This document shows, piece after piece, positions 34,845-44,470 of a stretch of DNA of 64,000 bases. A program made the translations under genes and the position numbers. The notes under the pieces were generated by a model. That model had not been told where the DNA came from and ran no database searches. It saw only the letters and a program-made list of their open reading frames with translations. The stretch spans positions 1 to 64,000 of the forward strand of contig JBDLJH010000003.1 in the NCBI GenBank assembly GCA_039714395.1, written 5' to 3'. This DNA is from JAPHSX01 sp039714395 (GTDB lineage: Bacteria > Pseudomonadota > Gammaproteobacteria > Thiohalomonadales > Thiohalomonadaceae). How positions within the stretch are numbered: the first letter of the stretch is position 1; the number at the start of each line of letters is the position of its first letter.

Positions 34845-35989
34845 TGAAATATTTGCCTTACTGCATCAATCACATCCCTCACATCCTCATCCGTCAGCTT
34901 CGCCGACAATGGCAGACTCACGGTCTGTCTTCCGATACGCATCGCGTGGGGGTAGTTCTCAGGTTTCCAACCAAAAGTCCGCTGATAGTACGGATGTTCA
35001 GGAATACTAAGATAATGTACACCTGTGCCAATATTCCGTTCTGCCATGGCATCTAGAAACTGATCGCGGCTGATGCCACAACTCTGCTCATCGATAAGGA
35101 TGGTATAGAGATGGTAGCCATGGCGGCTATTTGGCTCAAGCAGTGCGGGAAGAGTGACTGGAAGATTGGCAAAAGCCTCGTTATATTGCTTCCATATGTG
35201 CTCCCGGCTTTTCCAGTAGGTATCTACCCTTTGCAACTGGCGAATGCCAATGGCCGCTTGTAGATCCATCATATTGTACTTGTACCCACACTCCACAACC
35301 TGATAATGCTTATAGCCTTCATCACCAAAACGTTTCCATGCATCTTTGCTCATCCCGTGTAGCCCAAGCATTTTGATACGAGCAGCATCTTCTTCATTTT
35401 TTGTGATCACCATGCCTCCCTCACCCGTGATAATGTTCTTAGTCACATAGAAGCTGAAGCATCCAAAATCCCCAAAAGTTCCCGTCTTAGCACCTTTATA
35501 TTCTGTTTCAATGGCATGTGCACAGTCCTCAATAATCTTAAGCTGGCGGTTATCAGCGATCTGGCACAGGGCATCCATATCACATGGTCGTCCAGCAAAG
35601 TGAACAGGAAGAATTGCCTTGGTCTTTGATGTGATATTTGCTTCTACATTTTTTGGGTCGATATTCATGGTCGCTGGATCAACATCAGCCATCACGGGAG
35701 TTGCCCCAGCATGGATAATTGCATTAATGGTAGCGCAAAAGGTAAGTGGTGTAGTTATTACCTCATCCCCCTCACCGATCCCTGCTGCCAAGATACTAAG
35801 ATGCAACGCGGCGGTACACGAATTTAGTGCTACCGCATGTTCTATGCCCTTGTAACTAGCAAAATCCTGCTCAAATTCTGCCACCTTGGGGCCGGTACCA
35901 AGCCAGCCACTTTGCATCACAGCCAAAACATCTTCAATTTCTGCATTCTCTATGGCTGGTGAACCATATACCAGGAACTCTTTTCTCAT
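34841..35989 (-). CDS. DegT/DnrJ/EryC1 family sugar aminotransferase
   Basis: A PLP-dependent enzyme of 382 residues that aminates nucleotide-linked keto-sugars. Family landmarks: MQSGWLGTGPKVAEFEQDFA, VALNSCTAALHLSILAAGIG, EVITTPLTFCATINAIIHAG, ILPVHFAGRPCDMDAL, IIEDCAHAIETEYKG and the PLP lysine in FGCFSFYVTKNIITGEGGMV. The ATG at 35989 is preferred over one eight codons upstream because homologues begin near FLVYGSPAI. No 4,6-dehydratase other than RmlB is in the locus, so dTDP-4-keto-6-deoxyglucose is a plausible substrate (inference). It overlaps the acyltransferase by four bases. Confidence 0.93.
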   Translation of the reverse strand: MRKEFLVYGSPAIENAEIEDVLAVMQSGWLGTGPKVAEFEQDFASYKGIEHAVALNSCTAALHLSILAAGIGEGDEVITTPLTFCATINAIIHAGATPVMADVDPATMNIDPKNVEANITSKTKAILPVHFAGRPCDMDALCQIADNRQLKIIEDCAHAIETEYKGAKTGTFGDFGCFSFYVTKNIITGEGGMVITKNEEDAARIKMLGLHGMSKDAWKRFGDEGYKHYQVVECGYKYNMMDLQAAIGIRQLQRVDTYWKSREHIWKQYNEAFANLPVTLPALLEPNSRHGYHLYTILIDEQSCGISRDQFLDAMAERNIGTGVHYLSIPEHPYYQRTFGWKPENYPHAMRIGRQTVSLPLSAKLTDEDVRDVIDAVRQIFQ

Positions 35990-36098
35990 ACCCACTCTCT
36001 GCCAGGACAGCACTTATCAACAAGTTTCCACATGACTATGTTCTTACGTTGTTTTAGATTATGCACAGGATTTACCACATCATAATTTTGCAATCAGG

Positions 36099-37379
36099 TC
36101 AGAGCCTCCAGCTTGGCTCAGCAACAATACCCTTGACATCGATAACAACCATCTCGCCTTTTGATAATGCCCGATAGTCATTCATTGTCATCGTTTTAAA
36201 CTGCTTATGGGCCACAGCGACAACAACTGCATCATATTGTTTCCCTGCAGTTATTGGATCCGAGACAACATTAAGGTGTGAATATTTTTCATTCTCTTCA
36301 ATATTAAACCAAGGGTCATAGACCTCTACATCAGCACCATAATCGTTAAGCTCATTGATGATATCAATGACTTTGGAATTTCTCATATCGGGGCAATCTT
36401 CCTTAAAAGTTACACCCAACATTAATACAGAAGAACTTTTTATACGTTTCCCCATATGTATCATCTTTTTAATAGTCTTTTCTGCAATATACTTACCCAT
36501 TCCATTATTAATCTGGCGTGATGCCAAGATAAGGTCTGGTTTATAACCTAACTCCTCTGCCTTAAAAGTAAGATAGTACGGATCTACGCCTATACAGTGA
36601 CCACCAACCAATCCTGGCTGCAGGTTAATAAAATTCCATTTGGTTGCTGCTGCCGCCAACACCTCCCTGGTATCAATGTCCATTTGATCGAAAATAAGTG
36701 CTAACTCATTAATCAGAGCAATATTGACATCTCTTTGCGTATTTTCAATGACTTTAGATGCTTCTGCCACCTTGATACTTGATGCAAGGTGAGTTCCAGC
36801 AGTAATTACTGTCTGATATAACCCATCAACCCGTTTCGCAATTTCTGACGTCGACCCGGAAGTAACTTTTACAATTTTTTTAACAGTGCGCTCTTTGTCA
36901 CCGGGATTGATTCTCTCTGGTGAATATCCAACGAAAAACTCTTTATTATATTTAAGTCCAGAAATATTTTCTAACTCAGGGATACAGACATCTTCTGTCA
37001 CACCTGGATAAACGGTAGATTCATAAATAACGATATCACCTTGATTGAGCACATTCCCTATAGAACGAGATGAAGCGATGAGCGGAGTCAAGTCAGGACG
37101 ATTTGATTTATCTATTGGAGTCGGGACCGTGACAATGTAAACATTGCACTCTCTACATTCTTGAATATTTGAAACAAATAACATATTTGAACGAACATCA
37201 GCCAACATTCCATCGTCTACTTCGCGAGTACTATCGTGTCCTGTTTTTAATTCTGCAACGCGAGATTGATCAATATCATAACCAACAACATCAAACTTTT
37301 CTGCAAAAGCAACCGCCAAAGGTAGGCCGACATAACCAAGGCCTACCATACAAATCTTATCCCTTAAAATATCACTCAT
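36099..37379 (-). CDS. UDP-sugar dehydrogenase (TviB/WbpA/WbpO-type)
   Basis: A 426-residue nucleotide-sugar dehydrogenase, which oxidises C6 of a UDP-hexose or UDP-HexNAc to the uronate in two NAD-dependent steps. N-terminal Rossmann ICMVGLGYVGLPLAVAFAEK, VYIVTVPTPIDKSNRPDLTP, VIYESTVYPGVTEDVCIPEL, FFVGYSPERINPGDKERTVK, the catalytic cysteine in QPGLVGGHCIGVDPYYLTFK and VLMLGVTFKEDCPDMRNSKV are all present. The SPERINPGD and TFKEDCPD details point to the UDP-GalNAc/GlcNAc branch rather than UDP-glucose. The ATG at 37379 is used; an upstream GTG would add four residues. Confidence 0.93.
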   Translation of the reverse strand: MSDILRDKICMVGLGYVGLPLAVAFAEKFDVVGYDIDQSRVAELKTGHDSTREVDDGMLADVRSNMLFVSNIQECRECNVYIVTVPTPIDKSNRPDLTPLIASSRSIGNVLNQGDIVIYESTVYPGVTEDVCIPELENISGLKYNKEFFVGYSPERINPGDKERTVKKIVKVTSGSTSEIAKRVDGLYQTVITAGTHLASSIKVAEASKVIENTQRDVNIALINELALIFDQMDIDTREVLAAAATKWNFINLQPGLVGGHCIGVDPYYLTFKAEELGYKPDLILASRQINNGMGKYIAEKTIKKMIHMGKRIKSSSVLMLGVTFKEDCPDMRNSKVIDIINELNDYGADVEVYDPWFNIEENEKYSHLNVVSDPITAGKQYDAVVVAVAHKQFKTMTMNDYRALSKGEMVVIDVKGIVAEPSWRL

Positions 37380-37582
37380 TACTGACAGCACCGTAATATC
37401 AAATTAAAATCACTAATATTCATCACACTTTACGACCAGTTCCAATTATCTATATAGCAACGAAAACTATTGAAAATCCGAGTTTCATTGGTTTTCTGTG
37501 AAGTTGCAGTATAATTGCGTGACAAATTTCTCACTGAAAAACCCAGCCCTACCTCTAACAAGAAGTTTTCTTTGTGCATAGC

Positions 37583-38467
37583 TCACTGCGCTCTCAAGTT
37601 CGTTAGTACCTGACTGAGATCTGTACGCCAATCGGGTTGAGTAACGTTCAATACTTCCGCTATCTTCTGGCAATTTAACACTGTATTTAACGGACGTTGC
37701 GCCATGGTTGAATACTCAGAGGTAGTAATTGGCTCTACATTTGGTCGATTATCTATTACCCCCAACTTCTCTGCCTGTTCAAGAATCGTTTTAGCAAAAG
37801 TATACCAACTAGCAGTCGGCTGCCCACTGTAATGGTAGGTTCCCCATAAAATATCTTCACCATTATCCCAGCGTTTCGCGATACTCAACAGAGTACAGGC
37901 AATCGCCCCTGCCCAGGTGGGCCCGCCATACTGATCAGAAACTACTCTGATAACATCTCGCTCCCGACCTAAACGGAGAATTGTTTTAACAAAGTTATTC
38001 CCATTTGCTCCGAAGACCCAGGATACACGTAATATAATGTGCTTCTTCAAAATAGACTCGATAGAATTATCCCCCTCTAATTTGCTATTGCCATAGGTGT
38101 TTATAGGGTTGGACAAATCTGTTTCACTGTAACTTCCCCGCCGGTTTCCATCAAAGACATAGTCGGTAGAAATGTGAAATAGTGGAATATCATTTTCTGA
38201 ACAGGCCTGTGCCAAATAAGTAACACCATCACGATTAATAGCATAGGCAAGATCTGACTCTGACTCTGCTCTATCTACGGCGGTATAAGCAGCGGCATTA
38301 ATCACAATATCGGGTTGCTGCACTTGAATATAGCTATGCACGGCATTCCTGTGTGTAATATCCAACTCGGCACGGTCTGCCCCTAACATCTGTAGCCCGA
38401 GCCTCTCACCTTGCTGGATAAGCTCAGAACCAACTTGCCCCTTGGCTCCTGTCACCAGGATTCTCAT
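37583..38467 (-). CDS. rmlD: dTDP-4-dehydrorhamnose reductase
   Basis: Last step of dTDP-L-rhamnose synthesis: reduction of the 4-keto group with NADPH. The 294-residue SDR protein has MRILVTGAKGQVGSELIQQG, VINAAAYTAVDRAESESDLA, the IPLFHISTDYVFDG block and the catalytic YxxxK in YGNSKLEGDNSI. It overlaps rmlC by four bases and is the last gene of a tightly packed rmlBACD unit. About 200 bases without a gene follow before the UDP-sugar dehydrogenase. Confidence 0.96.
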   Translation of the reverse strand: MRILVTGAKGQVGSELIQQGERLGLQMLGADRAELDITHRNAVHSYIQVQQPDIVINAAAYTAVDRAESESDLAYAINRDGVTYLAQACSENDIPLFHISTDYVFDGNRRGSYSETDLSNPINTYGNSKLEGDNSIESILKKHIILRVSWVFGANGNNFVKTILRLGRERDVIRVVSDQYGGPTWAGAIACTLLSIAKRWDNGEDILWGTYHYSGQPTASWYTFAKTILEQAEKLGVIDNRPNVEPITTSEYSTMAQRPLNTVLNCQKIAEVLNVTQPDWRTDLSQVLTNLRAQ

Positions 38468-39030
38468 AATACTATTCCTGGATAAAGTGGTAACAGTTCA
38501 GGTGAAATATCGGCAAGACGCGAGGCAGTACTGTCCTTCTGCGACAGGGACACCTCGGTTAACGGCCACTCTATACCAATATCGGGGTCATTCCAGATCA
38601 CAGCGCCTTCAGCTTCCGGATCATAGTAATCCGTGCACTTGTAGAGAAAGTCTGCTGTCTCAGACAGCACGACAAAGCCGTGGGCAAAACCCGGAGGCAC
38701 GTAAAACTGCTTATGGTTCTCACCCGAGAGCGTTATCCCATGCCACTGTCCGAATGTAGGCGAGCCGTGGCGGATATCGACTGCTACATCAAACACCTCG
38801 CCTGCGGTGACACGCACCAATTTACCCTGGGGCTGTTTGAGTTGGTAATGGAGACCGCGCAACACCCCTTTGGCTGAGCGGGAGTGGTTGTCCTGTACGA
38901 AGCGTTCTTTAATCCCCATCTCCTGATAGCGCTGCTCGTGGTAGGTCTCCTGGAAGAAGCCTCGCTCATCGCCAAAGACCTTGGGCTCTATGATAAGAAC
39001 GCCGGGAAGTGATGTCTCGATTATCTTCAT
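38464..39030 (-). CDS. rmlC: dTDP-4-dehydrorhamnose 3,5-epimerase
   Basis: The RmlC cupin epimerises C3 and C5 of dTDP-4-keto-6-deoxyglucose. The 188-residue protein has LIIEPKVFGDERGFFQETYH, FVQDNHSRSAKGVLRGLHYQ (catalytic His), KLVRVTAGEVFDVAVDIRHG, YVPPGFAHGFVVLSETADFL and YKCTDYYDPEAEGAVIWNDP (catalytic Tyr and Asp region). It overlaps both neighbours by four bases. Confidence 0.97.
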   Translation of the reverse strand: MKIIETSLPGVLIIEPKVFGDERGFFQETYHEQRYQEMGIKERFVQDNHSRSAKGVLRGLHYQLKQPQGKLVRVTAGEVFDVAVDIRHGSPTFGQWHGITLSGENHKQFYVPPGFAHGFVVLSETADFLYKCTDYYDPEAEGAVIWNDPDIGIEWPLTEVSLSQKDSTASRLADISPELLPLYPGIVL

Positions 39031-39902
39031 AAGATATCGTGCTTAAGCAGCTCGGTAAGGTATTGGCCGTAGCCATTTTTAAGAAGTGGCTGGGCAAGTT
39101 GGCTCAATTGGGTGTCATCGATCCAGCCCTGTCGCCAGGAGATCTCTTCGGGACAGGCGACCTTGAGTCCCTGACGTTTCTCCAGAGTCTGGATAAAGGA
39201 TGAGGCCTCAAGCAGTGAGTCGTGGGTGCCGGTATCGAGCCAGGCCATGCCGCGGCCCATCATCTCGACACTCAGATCACCCTGCTCGAGATAGACGCGA
39301 TTAACATCAGTGATCTCCAGCTCTCCTCGATGTGAGGGTTTGATAGTGGCGGCGATATCGACAACCTGATTGTCATAAAAGTAGAGACCAGTCACCGCAT
39401 AGCGCGATTTGGGTTTTTCTGGCTTCTCTTCCAGGCTGATGGCCTGACCACTCTTGTCGAACTCAACTACGCCGTAGCGCTCGGGGTCGTGTACCGGATA
39501 GGCGAAGACCGTTGCCCCATCACTCTTCTGCGAAGCGCGCTTTAGGCCCTCTGCCAGGTCGTGGCCGTAGAAGATGTTATCACCCAGTACTAGCGCGCAG
39601 CTATCGTCTCCGACAAACTCTTTTCCTAGGATAAAGGCCTGAGCCAGCCCGTCGGGACTGGGTTGAACAACATAGCTTATCTCCAGCCCCCATTGAGAAC
39701 CATTGCCCAGCAGTTGCTCAAAACGCGGGGTGTCCTGTGGAGTGGAGATGATGAGGATCTCGCGGATACCTGCCAGCATTAACGTGCTGAGCGGGTAGTA
39801 GATCATCGGTTTGTCATAAACTGGCAACAGTTGCTTTGAAACTGACAAGGTAGCCGGATGAAGTCGTGTACCGGATCCCCCCGCGAGTATTATTCCTTTC
39901 AT
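39027..39902 (-). CDS. rmlA: Glucose-1-phosphate thymidylyltransferase
   Basis: First step of dTDP-rhamnose synthesis, making dTDP-glucose. The 291-residue protein has MKGIILAGGSGTRLHPATLS, VSKQLLPVYDKPMIYYPLST, YVVQPSPDGLAQAFILGKEF, VLGDNIFYGHDLAEG and WLDTGTHDSLLEAS, all characteristic of RmlA. It overlaps rmlB and rmlC by four bases each. Confidence 0.97.
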   Translation of the reverse strand: MKGIILAGGSGTRLHPATLSVSKQLLPVYDKPMIYYPLSTLMLAGIREILIISTPQDTPRFEQLLGNGSQWGLEISYVVQPSPDGLAQAFILGKEFVGDDSCALVLGDNIFYGHDLAEGLKRASQKSDGATVFAYPVHDPERYGVVEFDKSGQAISLEEKPEKPKSRYAVTGLYFYDNQVVDIAATIKPSHRGELEITDVNRVYLEQGDLSVEMMGRGMAWLDTGTHDSLLEASSFIQTLEKRQGLKVACPEEISWRQGWIDDTQLSQLAQPLLKNGYGQYLTELLKHDIL

Positions 39903-40966
39903 GCTGTCTCTCCCAAACCGAGTCGTTCACCCTGGTAGCTGCCGTCTTTGACGTGCTGGCACCACTCATCATTACTCAGGTACCACTCCACCGTTTTGCG
40001 AATACCGGTCTCGAAGGTTTCATCAGGTACCCAGCCCAGCTTTTCCGTAGTCTTGGTGGAGTCAATGGCGTAGCGCTGGTCGTGGCCGGGGCGATCAGCA
40101 ACATAGGTAATTAAGTCGGCGTAGTTTTTAATGCCTTCAGGATGATTGGGGACTAATTCATCCAGGATATTACATAGCGTGTGCACAACTTCGAGATTGG
40201 TCATTTCGTTGTGGCCACCGATATTATAGGTCTCGCCAATATTGCCTTCGGTGACCACTTTGTAGAGCGCCCGTGCATGGTCATCAACATAGAGCCAGTC
40301 ACGAATTTGATCGCCCTTGCCGTAGATGGGAAGTGGCTGTCCTGATATGGCGTTAAGAATAACCAACGGGATCAATTTTTCGGGAAACTGGTAGGGGCCG
40401 TAGTTATTTGAGCAGTTGGTTATAACGACAGGAAAATCGTAGGTCTCATTCCAGGCTCGCACCAGGTGATCGGAGGAGGCCTTACTTGCGGAGTAAGGAG
40501 AGCTGGGCTCATAACGACTCTCTTCGGTAAATAGTCCCTCTTTGCCCAGTGAACCATAGACTTCATCAGTGGAGATATGGTGAAAACGAAAGTTGGCCTT
40601 ACCCTCTTCGTTCAGGGTCATCCAGTAGCTACGTGCCGCCTCAAGCAGGATGTAGGTACCAACGATATTGGTCTCGATAAAGGCTGCCGGGCCATCAATG
40701 GAACGGTCTACGTGAGATTCTGCCGCCAGATGCATAATTGCGTCGGGTTTATACTTGGCAAACAGCTCTGCCATACGGTTGGCATCACAGATATCGGCAT
40801 GCTCAAAGTGATATCGCTCGTTATCAGAGACCGACAGCAGTGACTCGAGGTTACCCGCGTAGGTGAGTTTATCGATATTAATCACCTCATCGGAGGTGTT
40901 GTCGATAACATGACGAATGACTGCTGTGCCGATAAAACCGGCTCCACCTGTTACAAATAATTTCAT
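39899..40966 (-). CDS. rmlB: dTDP-glucose 4,6-dehydratase
   Basis: RmlB converts dTDP-glucose to dTDP-4-keto-6-deoxyglucose, the branch point for rhamnose and 4-amino-deoxy sugars. The 355-residue SDR enzyme shows MKLFVTGGAGFIGTAVIRHV, MHLAAESHVDRSIDGPAAFI, HHISTDEVYGSLG, the catalytic YSASKASSDHLVRAW, NCSNNYGPYQFPEKLIPLVI and DWLYVDDHARALY. It is the first gene of rmlBACD and follows the MarR-type regulator gene by about 100 bases on the same strand. Confidence 0.97.
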   Translation of the reverse strand: MKLFVTGGAGFIGTAVIRHVIDNTSDEVINIDKLTYAGNLESLLSVSDNERYHFEHADICDANRMAELFAKYKPDAIMHLAAESHVDRSIDGPAAFIETNIVGTYILLEAARSYWMTLNEEGKANFRFHHISTDEVYGSLGKEGLFTEESRYEPSSPYSASKASSDHLVRAWNETYDFPVVITNCSNNYGPYQFPEKLIPLVILNAISGQPLPIYGKGDQIRDWLYVDDHARALYKVVTEGNIGETYNIGGHNEMTNLEVVHTLCNILDELVPNHPEGIKNYADLITYVADRPGHDQRYAIDSTKTTEKLGWVPDETFETGIRKTVEWYLSNDEWCQHVKDGSYQGERLGLGETA

Positions 40967-41067
40967 TAGGTATTCTCTATACTTATAATCTTAAGGTTGG
41001 CTACTGAACTTATATTCTGTATTAGAGATAGCAAGGCTACCCTTTGCTGCATCCAGCGGCAGGGTAT

Positions 41068-41427
41068 TCAAGACCGTAAACATTGCAGGTTGTCCTTTTC
41101 GGTCTGTGCTTGTTCTAACTCTTCTTTTAAGCTGACTATCTCCTCCCTGATGGATTCATACTCATCCATTTTCTTCTTAAGAAATCGAAGAGTAACCTTT
41201 GACTTTTCTTTGATGCCACGTGGCGTCAGCAGGTAGGCGTAAACTCGTTTATTCGGATTGGAGGAGAAACCACCAGCCTTTATTATCCCCTTCTTTATCA
41301 ACTCTTTTAGGCAATAGTTCGCCTTACCAAGGCTCACCCCCAGATGTGAAGCCAATTCACGTTGGCTAATTGAAGGGTTATCTTCTATCGCTTTGAGAAT
41401 TTGATAATGAATCTCATCATCCAGCAT
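41068..41427 (-). CDS. MarR-family EPS-associated transcriptional regulator
   Basis: A 119-residue winged-helix protein. The HTH is IHYQILKAIEDNPSISQREL / ASHLGVSLGKANYCLKELIK, the wing region KRVYAYLLTPRGIKEKSKVT, and a C-terminal coiled coil (EYESIREEIVSLKEELEQAQ) probably dimerises. This compact form with the KxYAYLLTPxG block is the MarR-like regulator found at the head of many exopolysaccharide loci, and it stands immediately upstream of rmlB here. A 15-bp palindrome 14 bases before the gene may be its own operator. Confidence 0.88.
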   Translation of the reverse strand: MLDDEIHYQILKAIEDNPSISQRELASHLGVSLGKANYCLKELIKKGIIKAGGFSSNPNKRVYAYLLTPRGIKEKSKVTLRFLKKKMDEYESIREEIVSLKEELEQAQTEKDNLQCLRS

Positions 41428-41440
41428 CTGTAAATACTCT

Positions 41441-41455
41441 GTTCAATCGTTGAAC
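41441..41455. promoter_or_regulatory. Candidate operator of the EPS MarR-like regulator
   Basis: GTTCAA-TCG-TTGAAC, a perfect 6-bp inverted repeat with a 3-base centre, 14 bases upstream of the regulator's start. Position and size fit autoregulation by a winged-helix dimer. Confidence 0.45.
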
Positions 41456-41587
41456 GGCATTGTAAGGGAGAGATAAGGAAAAAACCAGTTTTCAGGTATC
41501 AGGCGCAGTATAAACCTGGCCCCTTCGGCACTAATTTTTCGCCCAGGGGACTCGGCTCCATCGGGGAGATGGTTGGGTTAGGTTGTA

Positions 41588-44158
41588 TTACGAGACAGCT
41601 ACTACGGGGATTTTGATGGTGTTGGCCTGCTGCTGGTACTCCTCTATCTCGTTGAAGTTGAGATAGCGGTAGACGTCTGCCCCCATGGTATCGAGCATGG
41701 CAACCTTCTCCATATATTCGTCCACGGTCGGCAACTTACCCATCAGCGCGATAACGGCAGCCAGTTCAGCCGAACCGAGGTAGACCATGGCGTCCTTGCC
41801 CAGACGATTGGGGAAGTTACGGGTGGAGGTAGAGAAAACCACCGCACTGTCGGCAACGCGCGCCTGGTTGCCCATGCACAGTGAACAGCCGGGCATCTCG
41901 GTACGGGCACCGGCCTTGCCGAAGATGGAGTAGTACCCCTCCTCGGTCAGCTGGCGCTCGTCCATTTTAGTGGGTGGTGCGATCCAGAGGCGGGTTGGTA
42001 CCGTGCCACCATCAGCTTCCAGCACCTTACCTGAGGCACGATAGTGGCCGATGTTGGTCATGCAGCTACCGATAAAGACCTCCTGCACCGCCTCGCCGGC
42101 AACCTCGGAGAGCAGCTTCACATCATCCGGGTCGTTGGGACAGGCGACAATGGGCTCTTTGATGTCGTTCAGGTCGATCTCAATCACCGCAGCGTATTCG
42201 GCATCACCATCGGCCTCCATCAGCTCAGGCCTGGACAGCCACGCCTCCATTGCCTCGATGCGACGACTCAGGGTGCGTTTATCCTCATAGCCGTTGGCGA
42301 TCATCCACTTGAGCAGGGTGACATTGCTGTTGAGGTACTCGGCAATTGGTGCCTCGTTAAGGCGCACGGTACAGGCGGCAGCGGAACGCTCAGCGGAGGC
42401 ATCACTCAGTTCGAAGGCCTGCTCGATCTTCAGATCCGGCAACCCTTCAATCTCCAGAATTCGACCGGAGAAGATGTTCTTCTTGCCCGCCTTCTCGACG
42501 GTTAGGTGCCCCTGCTGGATCGCCATATAGGGGATGGCATTAACCAGGTCACGCAGGGTGATGCCAGGCTGCATCTCACCCTTGAAGCGCACCAGCACCG
42601 ACTCAGGCATATCGAGCGGCATCACGCCCATCGCCGCACCGAAGGCTACCAGACCGGAGCCAGCCGGGAACGAAATACCAATGGGGAAACGGGTGTGAGA
42701 GTCACCGCCAGTGCCGACGGTATCGGGCAGTAGCATGCGGTTGAGCCAGGAGTGGATAACACCGTCACCGGGGCGTAGCGAGACACCGCCGCGGTTGGTG
42801 ATGAACTCCGGCAGGGTGTGCTGCAGGGTGATATCGACCGGTTTGGGGTAAGCGGCGGTGTGGCAGAAGGACTGCATCACCAAATCTGCAGAGAAACCGA
42901 GGCAGGCCAGCTCTTTGAGCTCATCGCGGGTCATGGCGCCGGTGGTGTCCTGAGAGCCAACCGTCGTCATGCGCGGCTCGCAGTAGGTACCAGGATGTAC
43001 GCCCTCAACGCCACAGGCCTTGCCTACTATCTTCTGTGCCAGGGTGTAACCCTTGCCGGTGTCGGCGGCGGCCACAGGACGGGTGAAGAGTTCGGAGGGT
43101 TCAAGAGCCAGCAATTCGCGTGTCTTGTCGGTAAGGTTACGACCGATAATCAGCGGGATACGACCACCGGCACGCACCTCATCACTCATGGTCGAAGGCC
43201 TGAGATCGAACTCGGCAATCACCTCACCGGCCTCGTTAAACACCTTGCCCTCAAACGGCTTGATGGTGATCACCTCCCCCATCGCCATCTTCTCAACGTC
43301 GCACTCGATAGGCAGGGCGCCGGAGTCCTCGGCAGTGTTGAAGAAGATAGGTGCGATCTTGCCACCGATCACCACCCCGCCCTGGCGCTTGTTGGGAACG
43401 TAGGGGATATCCTCACCCATGTGCCACAGCACCGAGTTGATGGCTGACTTGCGTGAAGAGCCAGTACCGACCACATCGCCTACAAAGGCGAGCGGCAGAC
43501 CTTTTGATTTGAGTTCGGCTATCTTCTCCAGCGCATCGGGCATCTTTGCAACAAGCATCGCCCTGGCGTGCAGCGGGATATCGGGGCGGCTCCACGCCTC
43601 AGAGGCAGGTGATAGGTCGTCAGTATTGGTCTCACCGGGTACCTTAAAGACGGTGACCTTGATCTCCTCGGCAAGCGGCTCGCGGTCGGTAAACCACTCG
43701 GCGCTAGCCCAGGAGTCGACCACCGATTTGGCGGTCGTATTACCGGTGTGAGCCTTCGTCATCACATCGTGATAGGCATCGGCCACCAGTAGAGTTTTGC
43801 TTAGAGCCGTAGCCGCAACGGTGGCCAGATCAGTATCATCAAGCAGTTCGACCAGAGTGGCTACATTGTAACCACCAGCCATGGTACCGAGCAGCTCGGT
43901 AGCACGTGTCCTGTCGATCAGAGGGCAGTTCACTACCCCCCTGGCTACATCACTCAGGAAAGCGGCCTTTACATAGGCGGCATCGTCAACACCCGGCGGT
44001 ACTCGATGCACCAAAAGCTCAACAATGGTCTCCTCCTCACCGGGCGGTGGAAACTTAAGTAGCTCCACCAGAGAAGCTGTCTGCTCGGCATTCAGGGGCA
44101 ACGGCGGCAGATTGTCGGCGGCGCGTTCTTCAAGCTGATTTCGATATTCGTCTAGCAT
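41588..44158 (-). CDS. acnB: Bifunctional aconitate hydratase 2 / 2-methylisocitrate dehydratase AcnB
   Basis: TCA-cycle aconitase of the B type. The 856-residue protein has the AcnB-specific N-terminal HEAT-like domain (MLDEYRNQLEERAADNLPPL), then the swivel domain (GDVVGTGSSRKSAINSVLWH) and the [4Fe-4S] catalytic domains with GVHPGTYCEPRMTTVGSQDT, GDSHTRFPIGISFPAGSGLV, VFIGSCMTNIGHYRASGKVL and the cluster CxxC in MPGCSLCMGNQARV. Domain order and length are those of AcnB. It is a stand-alone gene. The 311 bases upstream contain no gene; the promoter was not identified with confidence. Confidence 0.98.
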   Translation of the reverse strand: MLDEYRNQLEERAADNLPPLPLNAEQTASLVELLKFPPPGEEETIVELLVHRVPPGVDDAAYVKAAFLSDVARGVVNCPLIDRTRATELLGTMAGGYNVATLVELLDDTDLATVAATALSKTLLVADAYHDVMTKAHTGNTTAKSVVDSWASAEWFTDREPLAEEIKVTVFKVPGETNTDDLSPASEAWSRPDIPLHARAMLVAKMPDALEKIAELKSKGLPLAFVGDVVGTGSSRKSAINSVLWHMGEDIPYVPNKRQGGVVIGGKIAPIFFNTAEDSGALPIECDVEKMAMGEVITIKPFEGKVFNEAGEVIAEFDLRPSTMSDEVRAGGRIPLIIGRNLTDKTRELLALEPSELFTRPVAAADTGKGYTLAQKIVGKACGVEGVHPGTYCEPRMTTVGSQDTTGAMTRDELKELACLGFSADLVMQSFCHTAAYPKPVDITLQHTLPEFITNRGGVSLRPGDGVIHSWLNRMLLPDTVGTGGDSHTRFPIGISFPAGSGLVAFGAAMGVMPLDMPESVLVRFKGEMQPGITLRDLVNAIPYMAIQQGHLTVEKAGKKNIFSGRILEIEGLPDLKIEQAFELSDASAERSAAACTVRLNEAPIAEYLNSNVTLLKWMIANGYEDKRTLSRRIEAMEAWLSRPELMEADGDAEYAAVIEIDLNDIKEPIVACPNDPDDVKLLSEVAGEAVQEVFIGSCMTNIGHYRASGKVLEADGGTVPTRLWIAPPTKMDERQLTEEGYYSIFGKAGARTEMPGCSLCMGNQARVADSAVVFSTSTRNFPNRLGKDAMVYLGSAELAAVIALMGKLPTVDEYMEKVAMLDTMGADVYRYLNFNEIEEYQQQANTIKIPVVAVS

Positions 44159-44470
44159 AGGATCTCATGAATCAAGGTTGAAGATGAAAGGCTGGAAACC
44201 ATCATCATTATCTTTACACAGTAGGCTCCAGTGAGAGAATAATCCACAATGGACTCCCCACGATCTGTTCAACACCTACCGTGAACTTCATCACTCACAA
44301 GACCTTTCTCACAGTCTCATAGTCGTGCATACAGCGGATATTGTACCTTTGAACAGAATATCAAGCTTGAGAGAGATCAATAATCAATAGTTTCTACGCA
44401 AAAATAACAATATAAGGATATTTTCTCTCAGAAATAAAAAAAGCCGCTGAAATCAGCGGCTTTTTCGTGT
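44159..44470. other. Intergenic interval upstream of acnB
   Basis: 312 bases with no gene. Nothing clear is seen apart from the tRNA-Glu terminator near its right end. Confidence 0.7.
44440..44465 (-). terminator. Intrinsic terminator of the tRNA-Ala/tRNA-Glu transcript
   Basis: AAGCCGCTGA / TCAGCGGCTT stem around a short loop, followed on the minus strand by TTTTTATTT. Confidence 0.9.

Noticed and set aside
42818..43447. 209-codon frame antisense to acnB
   Set aside because: Same reason: shadow of a strongly supported gene.
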